64,000 nucleotides of DNA from contig DATGID010000068.1 of assembly GCA_035307385.1 (NCBI GenBank), forward strand, positions 1 through 64,000, read 5' to 3'. The stretch is from DATBHW01 sp035307385. Its GTDB lineage: Bacteria; Chloroflexota; Ktedonobacteria; Ktedonobacterales; DATBGS01. A program made the translations under genes and the position numbers. This document shows positions 53,319 through 62,572 of this stretch, piece after piece. Below the pieces are notes generated by a model. The model ran no database searches, was not told the origin of the DNA, and saw only the letters and a list, made by a program, of their open reading frames with translations. Position 1 is the stretch's first letter. Every line of letters begins with the position of its first letter.

Positions 53319-54160
53319 GGGCCTGTTCGGCAAATGTGATACACTGAGAGGTTGTGTATCGACATACTCTCACTGACGCGCAATGGGAGCGCCTGGCCTC
53401 CCTGCTCCCTGACGAACGTCCGAAGAAACGGGGGCATCCCTATCACTCGCACCGCATGATCCTCAACGGGATCTTATGGATTCTGGCCACTGGAGCTCCT
53501 TGGCGCGACCTGCCCGAGTGCTATGGTCCCTGGAGTACCGTCGCCAACCGATTTTACGCCTGGCAGCACAGCGGGCTCTGGAACCAGATCCTCACTTCCT
53601 TGCAGCAAGCAGCAAGCGAGCGCGGAGAAATCGACTGGTCCCTTCATTTCGTCGATGGGACGGTGATTCGTGCCCATCAGCATGCAGCAGGGGCGCGCAA
53701 AGACGGGGGAGATGAGGCTCTGGGGTGGAGCCGGGGCGGCTTCAGCACCAAGCTGCATCTGCGAGCGGAGGGCCAGGGCAAACCCATGGTCCTCCTCCTC
53801 ACTGCGGGTCAGCGGCATGAACAGACCGTGTTTGAGCCGTTGCTGGAGGCGGGCCAGGTGAAACGACGGGGGCGGGGGCGTCCACGTCAGCGACCGCACC
53901 GGGTGGTCGGCGACAAAGGTTACAGCAGCCGTCGTAGTCGTCAGTACCTACGGAGGAGAGGAATCAGGGTGGTCATTCCTCACAAACGGAACGAGCGCTG
54001 GCGCGGGCGCTTTGATCGAGCGGCCTACCGAGAACGCAACCGGGTAGAGCGTCTCATCAACCGACTCAAGCAATTTCGGCGCGTGGCCACCCGTTATGAG
54101 AAGCGTGCGGTCAACTACCTGGCCATGGTCGTCATTGCCGCCATCTTGCTCTGGTTGTAA
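53319..54160 (+). mobile_element. IS5-family insertion sequence, right end not found
   Basis: The left end GGGCCTGTTCGGCAAA begins within the third immunity gene and fits IS5-family terminal repeats. The complementary sequence is absent behind the transposase stop, so the right end seems truncated or replaced. The transposase itself is intact. The end coordinate given is the transposase stop. Confidence 0.75.
53354..54160 (+). CDS. IS5-family DDE transposase
   Basis: 268 residues in a single frame. DDE residues: Asp in HFVDGTVIRAH, Asp in VVGDKGYSSRRS and Glu in RNRVERLINRLKQF; the opening TDAQWERLASLLP and PWRDLPECYGPW are the conserved IS5/IS427-group N-terminal blocks. Most relatives need a frameshift, but this copy is continuous. 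GTG start at 53354 with GAGAGG upstream. Confidence 0.93.
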   Translation: MYRHTLTDAQWERLASLLPDERPKKRGHPYHSHRMILNGILWILATGAPWRDLPECYGPWSTVANRFYAWQHSGLWNQILTSLQQAASERGEIDWSLHFVDGTVIRAHQHAAGARKDGGDEALGWSRGGFSTKLHLRAEGQGKPMVLLLTAGQRHEQTVFEPLLEAGQVKRRGRGRPRQRPHRVVGDKGYSSRRSRQYLRRRGIRVVIPHKRNERWRGRFDRAAYRERNRVERLINRLKQFRRVATRYEKRAVNYLAMVVIAAILLWL

Positions 54161-54338
54161 GGGCTACGCTCTTGGTCGCCAGGTGTTTTTGCGCAGTGCG
54201 GCGATGAGCGGCTGGAATGGACAGTCCTGCCCCCGATGGGTGTATGGCAGGCAAGCGTCGTGTGGCAGAGGAGCATTCCATCCAAGCACAAAGCGGCAGA
54301 AACAGCGCTCGCGCCTGCGCGAGGCAAATGGGCCGTGC
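54161..54338. other. Spacer between IS5-type transposase and transposon A
   Basis: About 180 bp with no recognised gene, presumably the lost right end of the IS and old chromosomal DNA. It ends in GGGCCGTGC directly before the TGTAAATTTTG terminus. Confidence 0.5.
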
Positions 54339-54368
54339 TGTAAATTTTGGAATTCCGTGGGTAAAATT

Positions 54369-54398
54369 TTGACAATTCCGTGGGTGATCAGGTATACT
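54369..54398 (+). promoter_or_regulatory. Promoter inside the transposon A end
   Basis: TTGACA at 54369-54374, part of the second terminal repeat, and TATACT at 54393-54398 with an 18-bp spacer, 50 nt before the TnsB-like start. Transposase bound to its end repeats would cover it, implying autorepression. Confidence 0.7.
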
Positions 54399-54421
54399 CA
54401 GAAGGAAAGCGTGTCACAGGT

Positions 54422-54448
54422 TTCCAAGCCATGGGAGATGGCTTGGAA
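54422..54448 (+). promoter_or_regulatory. Hairpin at the TnsB-like start codon
   Basis: Perfect 10-bp arms (TTCCAAGCCA 54422-54431, TGGCTTGGAA 54439-54448) with the GGGAG ribosome binding site in the 7-nt loop and the A of the ATG in the last pair. It may limit translation of the transposase, especially in read-through RNA. Confidence 0.65.
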
Positions 54449-55926
54449 TGACAAAACCATCAGTTGCGCCCTTGACAGCTCTTTCCGAGGAGCAACGAGC
54501 TCAAGCACAAAGTCGCTTTGCCATCATCCGGCCAGCGATGGAAGATGGGGTGACACAGGCTTCTGTTGCCCGTACTCATGAGATTCCCCCCAGCACCATC
54601 CAACGCTGGGTCAAACGCTACCGGGAGTCTGGCCTGGCCGGACTCGCCGATCAAGCGGTTCGTTCAGATAAAGGGAAATCCCGTCGTCTGCCTGCTGAGG
54701 CGATTACCCTGATCGAAGGTTTGGCCCTGCAGACACCCCCACGCTCGATTGCCTCCATCCACCGACAAATCTGTACCATTGCACTGGAACGCGGATGGCC
54801 CACGCCCGGTTATGATAAGGTACGCCAGGTGATCAAGAAGATTGATCCCGCCCTCGTGACCCTCGCTCATCAAGGAGCCGCTGCCTATCGCGAGGAGTTT
54901 GATTTACTCTACCGGCGCGAAGCCACCCACGCCAATGCCATGTGGCAGGCCGATCATACTCCACTGGACGTGTGGCTGTTGGACGAAGCAGGTAAACCGG
55001 CCAAACCCTACTTGACCGCCATCGAAGACGATTACAGTCGGATGATCGTCGGCTATCGACTCAGCTTCCAGCCGGCCACGGCGCTCACGACGGCGTTAAC
55101 CCTTCGCCAAGCTATCTGGCGCAAAGAAGATCCGCGCTGGTCCGCTTGTGGCATCCCCAGCGTCTTCTACACCGACCATGGCTCTGACTTCACCAGTCAG
55201 CATATGGAGCAGGTGGCGGCCGATATCAGCATGGAGTTAGTCTTTTCCGAAAAAGGCGTGCCTCGTGGGCGTGGCAAGATGGAGCGCTTCTTCCGCAGCG
55301 TCGACCAGCTCTTTCTGCAAGATGTGCCTGGGTATGCCCCAAAGGGCTATGCAGAGGCAGAGGCCATATTCACATTACCAGCCTTTGAGCAGCGCTTTCG
55401 GACGTGGTTGTTGGAAGATTATCATCGCCGCGTCCATAGCGAAACGGCGTGCCAGCCCAAGGAGCGATGGGAAGCAGGCGGATTTGTCCCGCGCATGCCC
55501 GCGTCGCTGGCCCAACTCGACCTGCTGCTGCTAACAGTGGCAAAGACGCGCCGGGTCCAGCAAGATGGCATTCATTTTCAGAGCCATCGCTACATGGACA
55601 CCACCCTGGCCGCCTTTGTCAAGGAGGAGGTGCTGATCCGCTACGACCCTGCCGACCTGGGAGAGATCCATGTGTTTTACCAGGATCGCTTCCTCTGTCG
55701 GGCGATCTGTGCCGAACTCAGTGACCGAAAAGTGAGCTTGAAAGAGATCGAAAAGGCCAGGTCCGAGCGGCGCAAGCAGGTTCGGGCAGGACTCAGTACG
55801 CGAGCGGCTCTGGTCGAGCGCTATGTGGAGCTGCACAACGCCCCGCCGCCTACGCCCAAGACGGTGGAGGCGGAACCCGCGCGGGGCGATGCGCGGCCAC
55901 GACTCAAGAGGTACATCAATGACTGA
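54448..55926 (+). CDS. TnsB/MuA-type DDE transposase of transposon A
   Basis: 492 residues. Two N-terminal HTH motifs (QASVARTHEIPPSTIQRWVKRY and the following domain), then the retroviral-integrase-like core with Asp169 (MWQADHTPLD), Asp243 (YTDHGSDF) and Glu279 (GKMERFF), a D-35-E arrangement, and a C-terminal beta-barrel and helical tail (VSLKEIEKARSERRKQV). It cuts transposon ends and joins them to target DNA together with the TnsC-like ATPase. It overlaps the next gene by 8 nt. Complete and apparently functional. Confidence 0.92.
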   Translation: MTKPSVAPLTALSEEQRAQAQSRFAIIRPAMEDGVTQASVARTHEIPPSTIQRWVKRYRESGLAGLADQAVRSDKGKSRRLPAEAITLIEGLALQTPPRSIASIHRQICTIALERGWPTPGYDKVRQVIKKIDPALVTLAHQGAAAYREEFDLLYRREATHANAMWQADHTPLDVWLLDEAGKPAKPYLTAIEDDYSRMIVGYRLSFQPATALTTALTLRQAIWRKEDPRWSACGIPSVFYTDHGSDFTSQHMEQVAADISMELVFSEKGVPRGRGKMERFFRSVDQLFLQDVPGYAPKGYAEAEAIFTLPAFEQRFRTWLLEDYHRRVHSETACQPKERWEAGGFVPRMPASLAQLDLLLLTVAKTRRVQQDGIHFQSHRYMDTTLAAFVKEEVLIRYDPADLGEIHVFYQDRFLCRAICAELSDRKVSLKEIEKARSERRKQVRAGLSTRAALVERYVELHNAPPPTPKTVEAEPARGDARPRLKRYIND

Positions 55927-56800
55927 TCACGATGAGGGAAAGCCTCCCAGGTTCGTGGAGACGAAAAGCTATCGCCGCTTTGGGGAGATGTGCGATGCCT
56001 GTCGGCGGGCGCGTGTGGTCGGTCTGAGCTATGGTCCTCCTGGCACGGGCAAAACCGAGTCGGCGAAACGGTACGCCCAGTGGGGCTTGTTCAAACCCTT
56101 CTTGCCAGAATCTTTGATCACCTTCACTGGACGCAGTGCGATGGATGGTCTGTATCCCTACAGACCGTTTACCTTCGCTTCCGCCCCCTTGGACGCTTCG
56201 ATCCAGGCGTGTCGAACGGTCTTCTATACGCCTCCGGTTTCGGCCTCGGTCGCCCGTCTCGAAAAAGAGGTGCTGACGCTGTTTGCCGCCTTCTCCTATC
56301 TGGTGGAGGCCGCCAATCAGCGTCACCAGGGCACCGAAGAGTTTCTGGTGACACGCCGCTTTTCGCACCTGATCGAGCTGTTGATCGTCGATGAAGCCAA
56401 TCGACTCAAGGACGCTGGACTGGAACTCATCCGTGATCTGGTGGATCGTGGGGAGTTTGGCCTGGTGCTGCTTGGGATGCCCGGCCTGGAAAAACGCCTG
56501 ATGCGCGCGCCGCAACTCTATTCACGGATCGGTTTCGCACATGAGATGGAGCCGTTGTCCGATGACGAGACGCGCGATTTTCTGGAGAAACGCTGGAGCC
56601 ATCGAGTCAGGGCGTATTCAGACGATTTCACGGACAAGGAAGCGGTCGCCGCGGTTCTGCGTATTACCAGAGGGAATATGCGTTTGATCGAACGTCTCAT
56701 GATGCAGGTGGAGCACATTTTGGTCGCCAACCAGCTTCAGGTCGTGACCAAAGAGGTGGTGGAGACCGCGCGCGAGAATCTCATCATCGGGCTGAATTGA
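55919..56800 (+). CDS. TnsC/TniB-type AAA ATPase of transposon A
   Basis: 293 residues. Walker A GPPGTGKTES near residue 38, Walker B LLIVDEANR near 155 and a sensor LLGMPGLEKRL near 185, with the RITRGNMRLIERLMMQ arginine-finger region. TnsC-type ATPases choose and prepare target DNA and activate TnsB. The start lies inside the TnsB frame (8-nt overlap), exactly as in transposon B, so coupling is conserved. No TniQ/TnsD or TnsA is encoded next to it. Confidence 0.92.
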   Translation: MTDHDEGKPPRFVETKSYRRFGEMCDACRRARVVGLSYGPPGTGKTESAKRYAQWGLFKPFLPESLITFTGRSAMDGLYPYRPFTFASAPLDASIQACRTVFYTPPVSASVARLEKEVLTLFAAFSYLVEAANQRHQGTEEFLVTRRFSHLIELLIVDEANRLKDAGLELIRDLVDRGEFGLVLLGMPGLEKRLMRAPQLYSRIGFAHEMEPLSDDETRDFLEKRWSHRVRAYSDDFTDKEAVAAVLRITRGNMRLIERLMMQVEHILVANQLQVVTKEVVETARENLIIGLN

Positions 56801-56935
56801 TCGAAGAGTTCGAACTGTGTGTCGAGCAGGCACGCGTGAGCTGTCTCAGAATCGTTGGTTTCTTGCGACAAGCCAGGTGTTCCGTTGATGCTGTACTCCG
56901 CTACAGGAAGCAGAAAGCGCACCAGTGGTGAGGAT

Positions 56936-57437
56936 ATGACGCTCTCAGTGGAGAAACCAGTCATCTGTCCGGTGCTCATTGGCCGGGATCAAGAACTGGC
57001 GGACTTGCGCCACCTGCTCAACCAGACGAGCAGCGGATGGGGCCAGCTGCTCCTGCTCTGTGGCGAAGCAGGCATCGGCAAGTCACGACTGGTCGCTGAA
57101 CTCATAACCTCCGCCACTGCCCAGGGCTTTCACGTGCTGGAAGGCAAATGCTTCCCCACCGACCGCACCGCTCCCTACGCGCCTCTGCGCGATCTCCTGC
57201 GCTCCTGCTTCGCTTCCCTCTCCCCGACTGCGATCGTCGCGGCAGTTGGCCCCTCCGCTCGTGCCCTCGCTCCCCTGCTCCCCGAGCGCGTCTTGTTGCT
57301 CCCTGAGCTGGCGAGCCTGCCCCCGTTGCTCGAGCTCCCCCCCGAGCAGGAGCAACGCCGCCTCTTTGCCGCCCTTGAGGACTTCTTCACGCGGCAGGCA
57401 GGGCAGTGTCCGCTGCTGCTGATCGTGGAGGACATGC
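56936..57437 (+). pseudogene. LuxR/AAA regulator of transposon A, interrupted
   Basis: The first 167 codons match the N-terminus of the complete regulator at 59387-62434: CPVLIGRDQELADLRHLL, Walker A LLCGEAGIGKSRLVAE, CFPTDRTAPYAPLRDLL and Walker B start LLLIVEDM. At that point the frame is cut by the TGTAAATTTTG terminus of transposon B. A GAGGA site precedes the ATG, as in the intact copy. Confidence 0.87.
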
Positions 57438-58026
57438 TGTAAATTTTGCAATTACTCTGGTGAGATCTTTGCAATAATGCTGGTGAATCTGCCGATTTGA
57501 CATAGCGGTAGAGCGTGGCGCGGGAGATCCCCAGTGTTGCGCAGATCTCCGGGATGGAATGACCCTGATCCGCAAACAGCTGCCGGGCCAGTGCCACCTT
57601 TCCGTTCGTCTTGAGCTTTCGCGGTCGTCCACTGACGCGCCCTCGTGGCCTGACTGCTGCTAACCCAGCGTTGGTACGCTCACGGATGAGATCCTGCTCA
57701 AATTCGGCTAGGGCGCCCATGAGGTGAGAAATGAGCTTGCCACCAGGAGTCGTCGTATCAATTTGTTCCGTTAAACTGATGAATTCAATATCCCGCTCCT
57801 TGAGGCACTTGCGCAGTTCGATCAGATGGATCAAAGAGCGTCCAGCTTGATCGAGCTTCCAGACGACAAATGTATCTCCTGGTCGTAGATATGCCAGTGT
57901 CTCATCAAGTCCTTTTCGTTCCGCCTTTGAGCCAGTTAGCTTGTCTATAAACCATTTTTTACATCCTGCTTCTTCATGGGCCAATCTGCAATTCCTCGTT
58001 TTGCTCTTGCTTGGAGACGCGCACAT
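57438..58026 (-). pseudogene. Serine resolvase, frameshifted at the N-terminus
   Basis: The body matches Tn3-type resolvases: EEAGCKKWFIDKLTGSKAER, LAYLRPGDTFVVWKLDQAGRSL, LTEQIDTTTPGGKLISHLMGALAEFEQDLI, and a C-terminal HTH (SIPEICATLGISRATLYRYV). The catalytic N-terminus (YVRVSKQEQNEELQIG) is present but in another frame, with the shift near 57978-57986, so the active Ser is not joined to the rest. No stop occurs before the transposon end, so the frame runs on into the antisense of transposon A's regulator. Confidence 0.82.
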
Positions 58027-58027
58027 A

Positions 58028-58064
58028 CGGCCTATCAGTGCATTAATGATGCACTGATAGGCCG
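58028..58064. repeat. Palindrome before the resolvase gene, probable res-type site
   Basis: Perfect 16-bp arms (58028-58043 and 58049-58064) with a 5-nt centre TAATG, overlapping the start region of the resolvase gene, as expected of a resolvase binding or crossover site. Confidence 0.65.
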
Positions 58065-58085
58065 ATATCGCAGTGGGCGCTACTG

Positions 58086-59156
58086 CTAGGGCTGGAGTTC
58101 GTAGAGGTTGTTGAAGGGATTCTCTAGTGGCACACGCCGCACCCTGTTGAAGCCGGCCTCCTTACTCAATTCCTGCAACTTTCCTTCCGGCAGCCCCACG
58201 GTGCCAAGCCCTTCGCCGTGGCCGGAGAGGGAGGTGGTCATGCAATAGAGCACGCTGACTCCATAGAACAGGCTGCCGAGCGGCCCGGCGTTGCCTTCCA
58301 GGTGCTCCGCGCAGTTGATATCCAGGCAGACGTAGCGTCCATCTGGGCGGAGGGCCTGGCGAACGGCTCGCAGCAAGCCACGTGGGTCGATGGCATCGTG
58401 GACGACATCAAAGGTGGTAATCACATCGTACTGTTCGGGCAAGCCTGCGGACACGTCGCGCTGCTCGAAGCGCACCCGGTCGGCGACTCCTGCTGCCTGA
58501 GCATGCGCAGTAGCCTTTTCGATGGTCGGTGCGAAGATATCGTAGCCGACGTAGCGCGAGTGTGGGAAGGCTTGCGCCAGCTTGATCAGCGCCCGACCGC
58601 GCCCACAGCCGACATCGGCCACCAGGGCGCCCTGTTCCAGTTTGGCCTGTACCTCGGGCATGGCGGGCAGCCACACGGGGAGCAGGAGGTTCTCGAACCA
58701 GCTCGCCGTGAAACGCTCTAACCCATCCCACATGTTGTGATCGTAGGCGGACTGGGGGACGCCTCCCCCGTGCTGGAAGGCCTGGATCAGTTGGTTGAGT
58801 GGCCCGACCATGCCTAGTAACTCCTGGTGAATGCCACCGAAGAAGATGGGGCCATTCTCCTGGGCGAGAATCGGAACATGCTCTGGCGGAAGCGTAAACG
58901 TGGCACTCCCCGGATCATATTCCACGTAACCAGCACTCGCCATTGCGCCAAGCCACTCGCGGGTGTAGCGTTCATTGAGCTCGGCACGGGCGGCCAATTG
59001 CGTGCTGGTTGCTGGTCCCTGTGCCAGCTGCTGAAAGAGATCGAGGCGATCCCCAATGGCCGCCATGATGGTCGTGGTCATGCCACTGGTATTAGTGAGC
59101 ACCTTGCCCAGAAATGCGTCGGTTTTTGCTTGATCGGTGGTTGGTTGCGTTGTCAT
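58086..59156 (-). CDS. SAM-dependent methyltransferase with N-terminal winged helix
   Basis: 356 residues. The N-terminal 90 residues form a winged-helix-like dimerisation domain (GDRLDLFQQLAQGPATSTQLAARAELNERYTREWL), then the class I methyltransferase fold with motif I VADVGCGRGRALI near 183, YVGYDIF acidic motif II and FDVVHDAIDP motif IV. The layout is that of the Rv2258c-type methyltransferases, whose substrates are small molecules, mostly unknown. AGGAGG precedes the ATG. It is cargo of transposon B between regulator and resolvase. Confidence 0.9.
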   Translation of the reverse strand: MTTQPTTDQAKTDAFLGKVLTNTSGMTTTIMAAIGDRLDLFQQLAQGPATSTQLAARAELNERYTREWLGAMASAGYVEYDPGSATFTLPPEHVPILAQENGPIFFGGIHQELLGMVGPLNQLIQAFQHGGGVPQSAYDHNMWDGLERFTASWFENLLLPVWLPAMPEVQAKLEQGALVADVGCGRGRALIKLAQAFPHSRYVGYDIFAPTIEKATAHAQAAGVADRVRFEQRDVSAGLPEQYDVITTFDVVHDAIDPRGLLRAVRQALRPDGRYVCLDINCAEHLEGNAGPLGSLFYGVSVLYCMTTSLSGHGEGLGTVGLPEGKLQELSKEAGFNRVRRVPLENPFNNLYELQP

Positions 59157-59386
59157 GAGAAAGAATCCTCCTTTGTCTTTTGGTCTTGTTCTCCCTTGCG
59201 GGGGAACTGGTTTGCTTTGCTCTGTAGAGTATGCCTGGAAAACAGCGCACTATCCTCAGTGACAGCACAGAGTTTTACGTCTAGAGACCACAGAGAACAG
59301 AAAGGGGCACACGTAGAGGTGGAGAAAGGGAACACCGAGAGGCAGGGAGGAGGAGCAAGATGACCATCGACGAATGGAAGGTGCTT

Positions 59387-62300
59387 CTACCGGGCCAGCC
59401 CTTTTTTACCGGCCCACACGACGATCTGTGCACGTGAAGTAAAACCTAACTTCGAGAGGATGTTACTCACGTGGGTCTCCACGGTGCGGTAGTGGACGAC
59501 TAGCACCTCAGCGATCTCGCGGTTGGACTGGCCCTGGGCGATCAGGGCGGCGACCTCACGTTCGCGTTCGGTCAGGCCGCCATACTGGTCTGCGGCAAGC
59601 AGGCGCGAAGCCCGGGATTTTTCTCCAGGCCAGAAGGTCGTAAGCGCTGAGCGGGTGAACTGTTCACGCAGAGCAGGCTCGTCAATCGTCGCAGAAAGCC
59701 CGGCGATGACGTTGCGCGCCGCGATCCCTTCACGCCTGGCTTGCTCTTCCTGCTTCACCTGATGATAGGCGCGTGCGAGCAGGCCATGGATATACCACAG
59801 GCGCGAACGTTCCTGTCGCTCGATCGTGCCACGTTTGGCTTCCTCTAACACCAGCGTGGCTTCGTCGGGCCGCGAGAGCGCCAGGAGCGCCTCCCCTTGT
59901 AGCGTCAGGAGCCAGGGGATGGGCTGGCTGGAAAGCCTGACGCCTTCCCTGGGGATTGTGTCGAGCAACTCCTGCGCGACCTGCAAGGCTCGCTCAGGTT
60001 GGCCCTGCGCCAAAGCCAACTCGCCCCAGACCAGGTGTACCAAGCGCTCTCCCAGGTCGCGCGGGCGCTGGTCGCGTGGTAGCCCTGCGGCGAGTACCGC
60101 TTCGGCCCGTCCCAGCTCGCGTGTGAGCAGAAAGGCACGAGCGAGAAACGCCGTGCTGAGGGCCGTCCACCATGCCGAGCCGAGTTCGCGCGAAAGCCTC
60201 AGTGCGGTTCCTAACGCATCTCTGGCAAGGGTGGGTTCGAGCATCAGGACGTACGCGTTTCCCAGGTGACAATACCCTCCTGTGATCCATTGTTGATGCC
60301 CAATCTCGGTGGCAATCTTACAGGACTCGTGCAAATGCGCCAGGGCAGCGCCAAATTCACCGAAGCCCGATGAGACAAAGCCCATCACCTCCTCAGCAAA
60401 GGCCAACGCAGCCTGCGAATCGCTCTGGCGCGCCAACTGGAGCGCCTCGGCTAGCTCGTTCACACACTCATCCCCCGTTCTGAGCGGGCTCAAAGAGGTT
60501 TCAGCCGCCATCAGGCTAGAGTAGGCGGCACGCATACTGAGCGTAGAGATCAGGCTCCTGGTGTCGCCTCCCACTCGAAACAACGCAACGGCCTGGCCAT
60601 ACTGCTGCACTGCGGTGACCAGGTCCCCCAAGAAGCCGTTGGCTGTGCCGAGCAGGTCGAATGTTTCCGCCATCCCCAGGATGTCCTGCTGGGCCTCACA
60701 CATCCGCAGCGCCTGCTGGTGCAGATGCATGCCCTCTTCAACCTGCCCGGTGTTCACCAGCCAGTTGGCCTGGCGGTTGAGGCTCCTGGCGTGTAACCGG
60801 GGATCGGCCAACGCCTGAGCAAGGTCGAGTGCCCGGCGAAACCACTGACCCGCTTGGCTGTAATCGCGGCTGGCCCAGAGAGAGCCCAGGTCCAAGAACC
60901 CTTGCCACTCAAGAAAGCTCTCTTGGCCTGCTTGTGCCAGAACTACCGCCTGCTCGTAGTCGGTGCGCGCCCGTTCAAACTCGCCCAGCAGTTCGTACGC
61001 CTGTCCTCGCGCGCGATACACCGTGGCTGGTGCTGCGGCTTCGAGATGCGTAGCGGCCTCGACGGCCCGGCTGAGGTGTTCGACGGCCGCGCGGGGGGCG
61101 CAGAGGACCAGCGCCTTTTCCCCGGCACGTTGACCATAGTCGCGCGCCTTTTCCCAGTCTTCGCCCTGTGAACAATGATACGCCAGGTCGGCCAGGTGCG
61201 CCTCCAGGGCCGCAGGTGACCTGAAGAACTGTTCGATGGTCCTGGCCATGCGGCGGTGCAATGCCCGGCGCTCTCCTGCCAGGAGTCCGGCGTAAATCGC
61301 CTGGCGCGTGAGGGCATGTCGGAAGGAGAACTGATCCGCCGATTCCTCCACCACCAGTTGGGCGGCAACCACCTCGCCCAGGAGCGGTGTCATCTGGGAT
61401 GCCTTGTAGCGGAGCAACTGCTGGAGGACCGCCACGTCGAAGCGCCGTCCCGCCACCGCTGCCAGGATGAGCAATCGTCTCGCTTTGGGACTCAAGCTCC
61501 GGGTGCGTTGCTGTACGGCGTCCTGCACGCTGCGGGGAATGGCGAACCGGCGCACTTCCGCAGGAGCAGGCAGCAGATGGACCCATCCGCTGTCGGTGAT
61601 GGCGATCCTGCCGCTGGTGAGCATCGACTTGAGCACTTCTTCCACAAAAAAGGGGTTGCCGTCCGTAAGGGTAGAGAGCATCTCCAACAGCTCGCCCCCG
61701 ACAACAGGCTGCTCGGCAAAGATCGCGTGCAGCATCGCCTCAACCTCGGCTCGGGAGAGGCGTGCCAGCGGGTATTCGCGCGCCAGCCGTTCGCGGTCCA
61801 GGTGTGCCAGTAGGTGCAGCAGATCAGGAGAGACTTCATCGCTGCGATAGGTAAGCAGCAGCAGCAACTGGTGCTTCGATGTGCGGCGTGCCAGGTAGTG
61901 CAAGAACTCCAGGCTACTCTCGTCGCTCCAATGCAGGTCTTCCACGATCAGCAGGAGCGGGCGAGGCATGGCTTGCTGCGTGAGGAAATCAGCCAGAGCA
62001 GCAAAGAGGCGGCGTTGCTCCTGGTCCCGGTCCAGCGAGGGCAATAGCGGCAGACTGGTCGGGTCGAAGAGCATACAGACCCGCTCGGGGAGCAAGGGAG
62101 CGAGAATGCGGGCGAAGGGTCCAACCAGCGAAACAATCTCGGCGGGAGCAAGGGGAGCGAAACAGGCATGCAGTAGGTCGAGCAGGGGAGCGTAGGGGCA
62201 GGAGCGATCGGTCGGGAAGCAATGGCCTTGTAGGGACAGGAAGCCCGCAGCTCGGGCCTCCGTTTCCAGTTGTGCTACGATGCGTGATTTTCCAATGCCC

Positions 62301-62434
62301 GCTTCTCCACAGAGCAGGAGGACCTGACCCTGTCCGCTCCTCGCCTGCTCCACAAGCCTACGCAGGGCTGCCAGAGAGTGATCCCGGCCAATGAGCACGG
62401 GACAGGTGATTGGTGTATCCACTGCGAGAGTCAT
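59387..62434 (-). CDS. LuxR-family AAA/TPR transcriptional regulator (MalT-like)
   Basis: 1015 residues. Residues 1-290 are an AAA_16/STAND-type ATPase: Walker A LLCGEAGIGKSR near 42, Walker B LLLIVEDLHWSDESS near 168. About 400-930 are TPR-like helical repeats (YRARGQAYELLGEFERARTDYEQAV). The C-terminal 65 residues are a LuxR helix-turn-helix (LTEREREVAALIAQGQSNRE, then YRTVETHVSNILSKLGF). Such proteins are ligand- and ATP-controlled activators. The same gene, cut by the insertion, follows tnsC in transposon A, and the about 135 bp before it are conserved in both. Confidence 0.93.
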   Translation of the reverse strand: MTLAVDTPITCPVLIGRDHSLAALRRLVEQARSGQGQVLLLCGEAGIGKSRIVAQLETEARAAGFLSLQGHCFPTDRSCPYAPLLDLLHACFAPLAPAEIVSLVGPFARILAPLLPERVCMLFDPTSLPLLPSLDRDQEQRRLFAALADFLTQQAMPRPLLLIVEDLHWSDESSLEFLHYLARRTSKHQLLLLLTYRSDEVSPDLLHLLAHLDRERLAREYPLARLSRAEVEAMLHAIFAEQPVVGGELLEMLSTLTDGNPFFVEEVLKSMLTSGRIAITDSGWVHLLPAPAEVRRFAIPRSVQDAVQQRTRSLSPKARRLLILAAVAGRRFDVAVLQQLLRYKASQMTPLLGEVVAAQLVVEESADQFSFRHALTRQAIYAGLLAGERRALHRRMARTIEQFFRSPAALEAHLADLAYHCSQGEDWEKARDYGQRAGEKALVLCAPRAAVEHLSRAVEAATHLEAAAPATVYRARGQAYELLGEFERARTDYEQAVVLAQAGQESFLEWQGFLDLGSLWASRDYSQAGQWFRRALDLAQALADPRLHARSLNRQANWLVNTGQVEEGMHLHQQALRMCEAQQDILGMAETFDLLGTANGFLGDLVTAVQQYGQAVALFRVGGDTRSLISTLSMRAAYSSLMAAETSLSPLRTGDECVNELAEALQLARQSDSQAALAFAEEVMGFVSSGFGEFGAALAHLHESCKIATEIGHQQWITGGYCHLGNAYVLMLEPTLARDALGTALRLSRELGSAWWTALSTAFLARAFLLTRELGRAEAVLAAGLPRDQRPRDLGERLVHLVWGELALAQGQPERALQVAQELLDTIPREGVRLSSQPIPWLLTLQGEALLALSRPDEATLVLEEAKRGTIERQERSRLWYIHGLLARAYHQVKQEEQARREGIAARNVIAGLSATIDEPALREQFTRSALTTFWPGEKSRASRLLAADQYGGLTEREREVAALIAQGQSNREIAEVLVVHYRTVETHVSNILSKLGFTSRAQIVVWAGKKGLAR

Positions 62435-62572
62435 AGGTCCTCACGAGAGTCGCACGTTCTGCTTCCTGGGGAGCAGAACAGCATCAACGGAAAACAAAAC
62501 TTGTCGCAAGAAACCAACGGTTTTGAGACAGCTCATCCTTGCCAGATCGACGGGAGTAGTGGAGATCGTTGC

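Larger units (their letters stand above)
54339..57437 (+). mobile_element. Transposon A (Tn7/Mu-like), interrupted by transposon B
   Basis: The end starts TGTAAATTTTGG at 54339 and continues with two tandem copies of an about 21-bp repeat ending in AATTCCGTGGGT (54342-54362 and 54364-54385), typical of TnsB/MuA-type binding sites. TnsB-like and TnsC-like genes follow, then a LuxR/AAA gene that breaks off at 57437 where transposon B begins. The rest of A is expected beyond the window. Confidence 0.82.
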
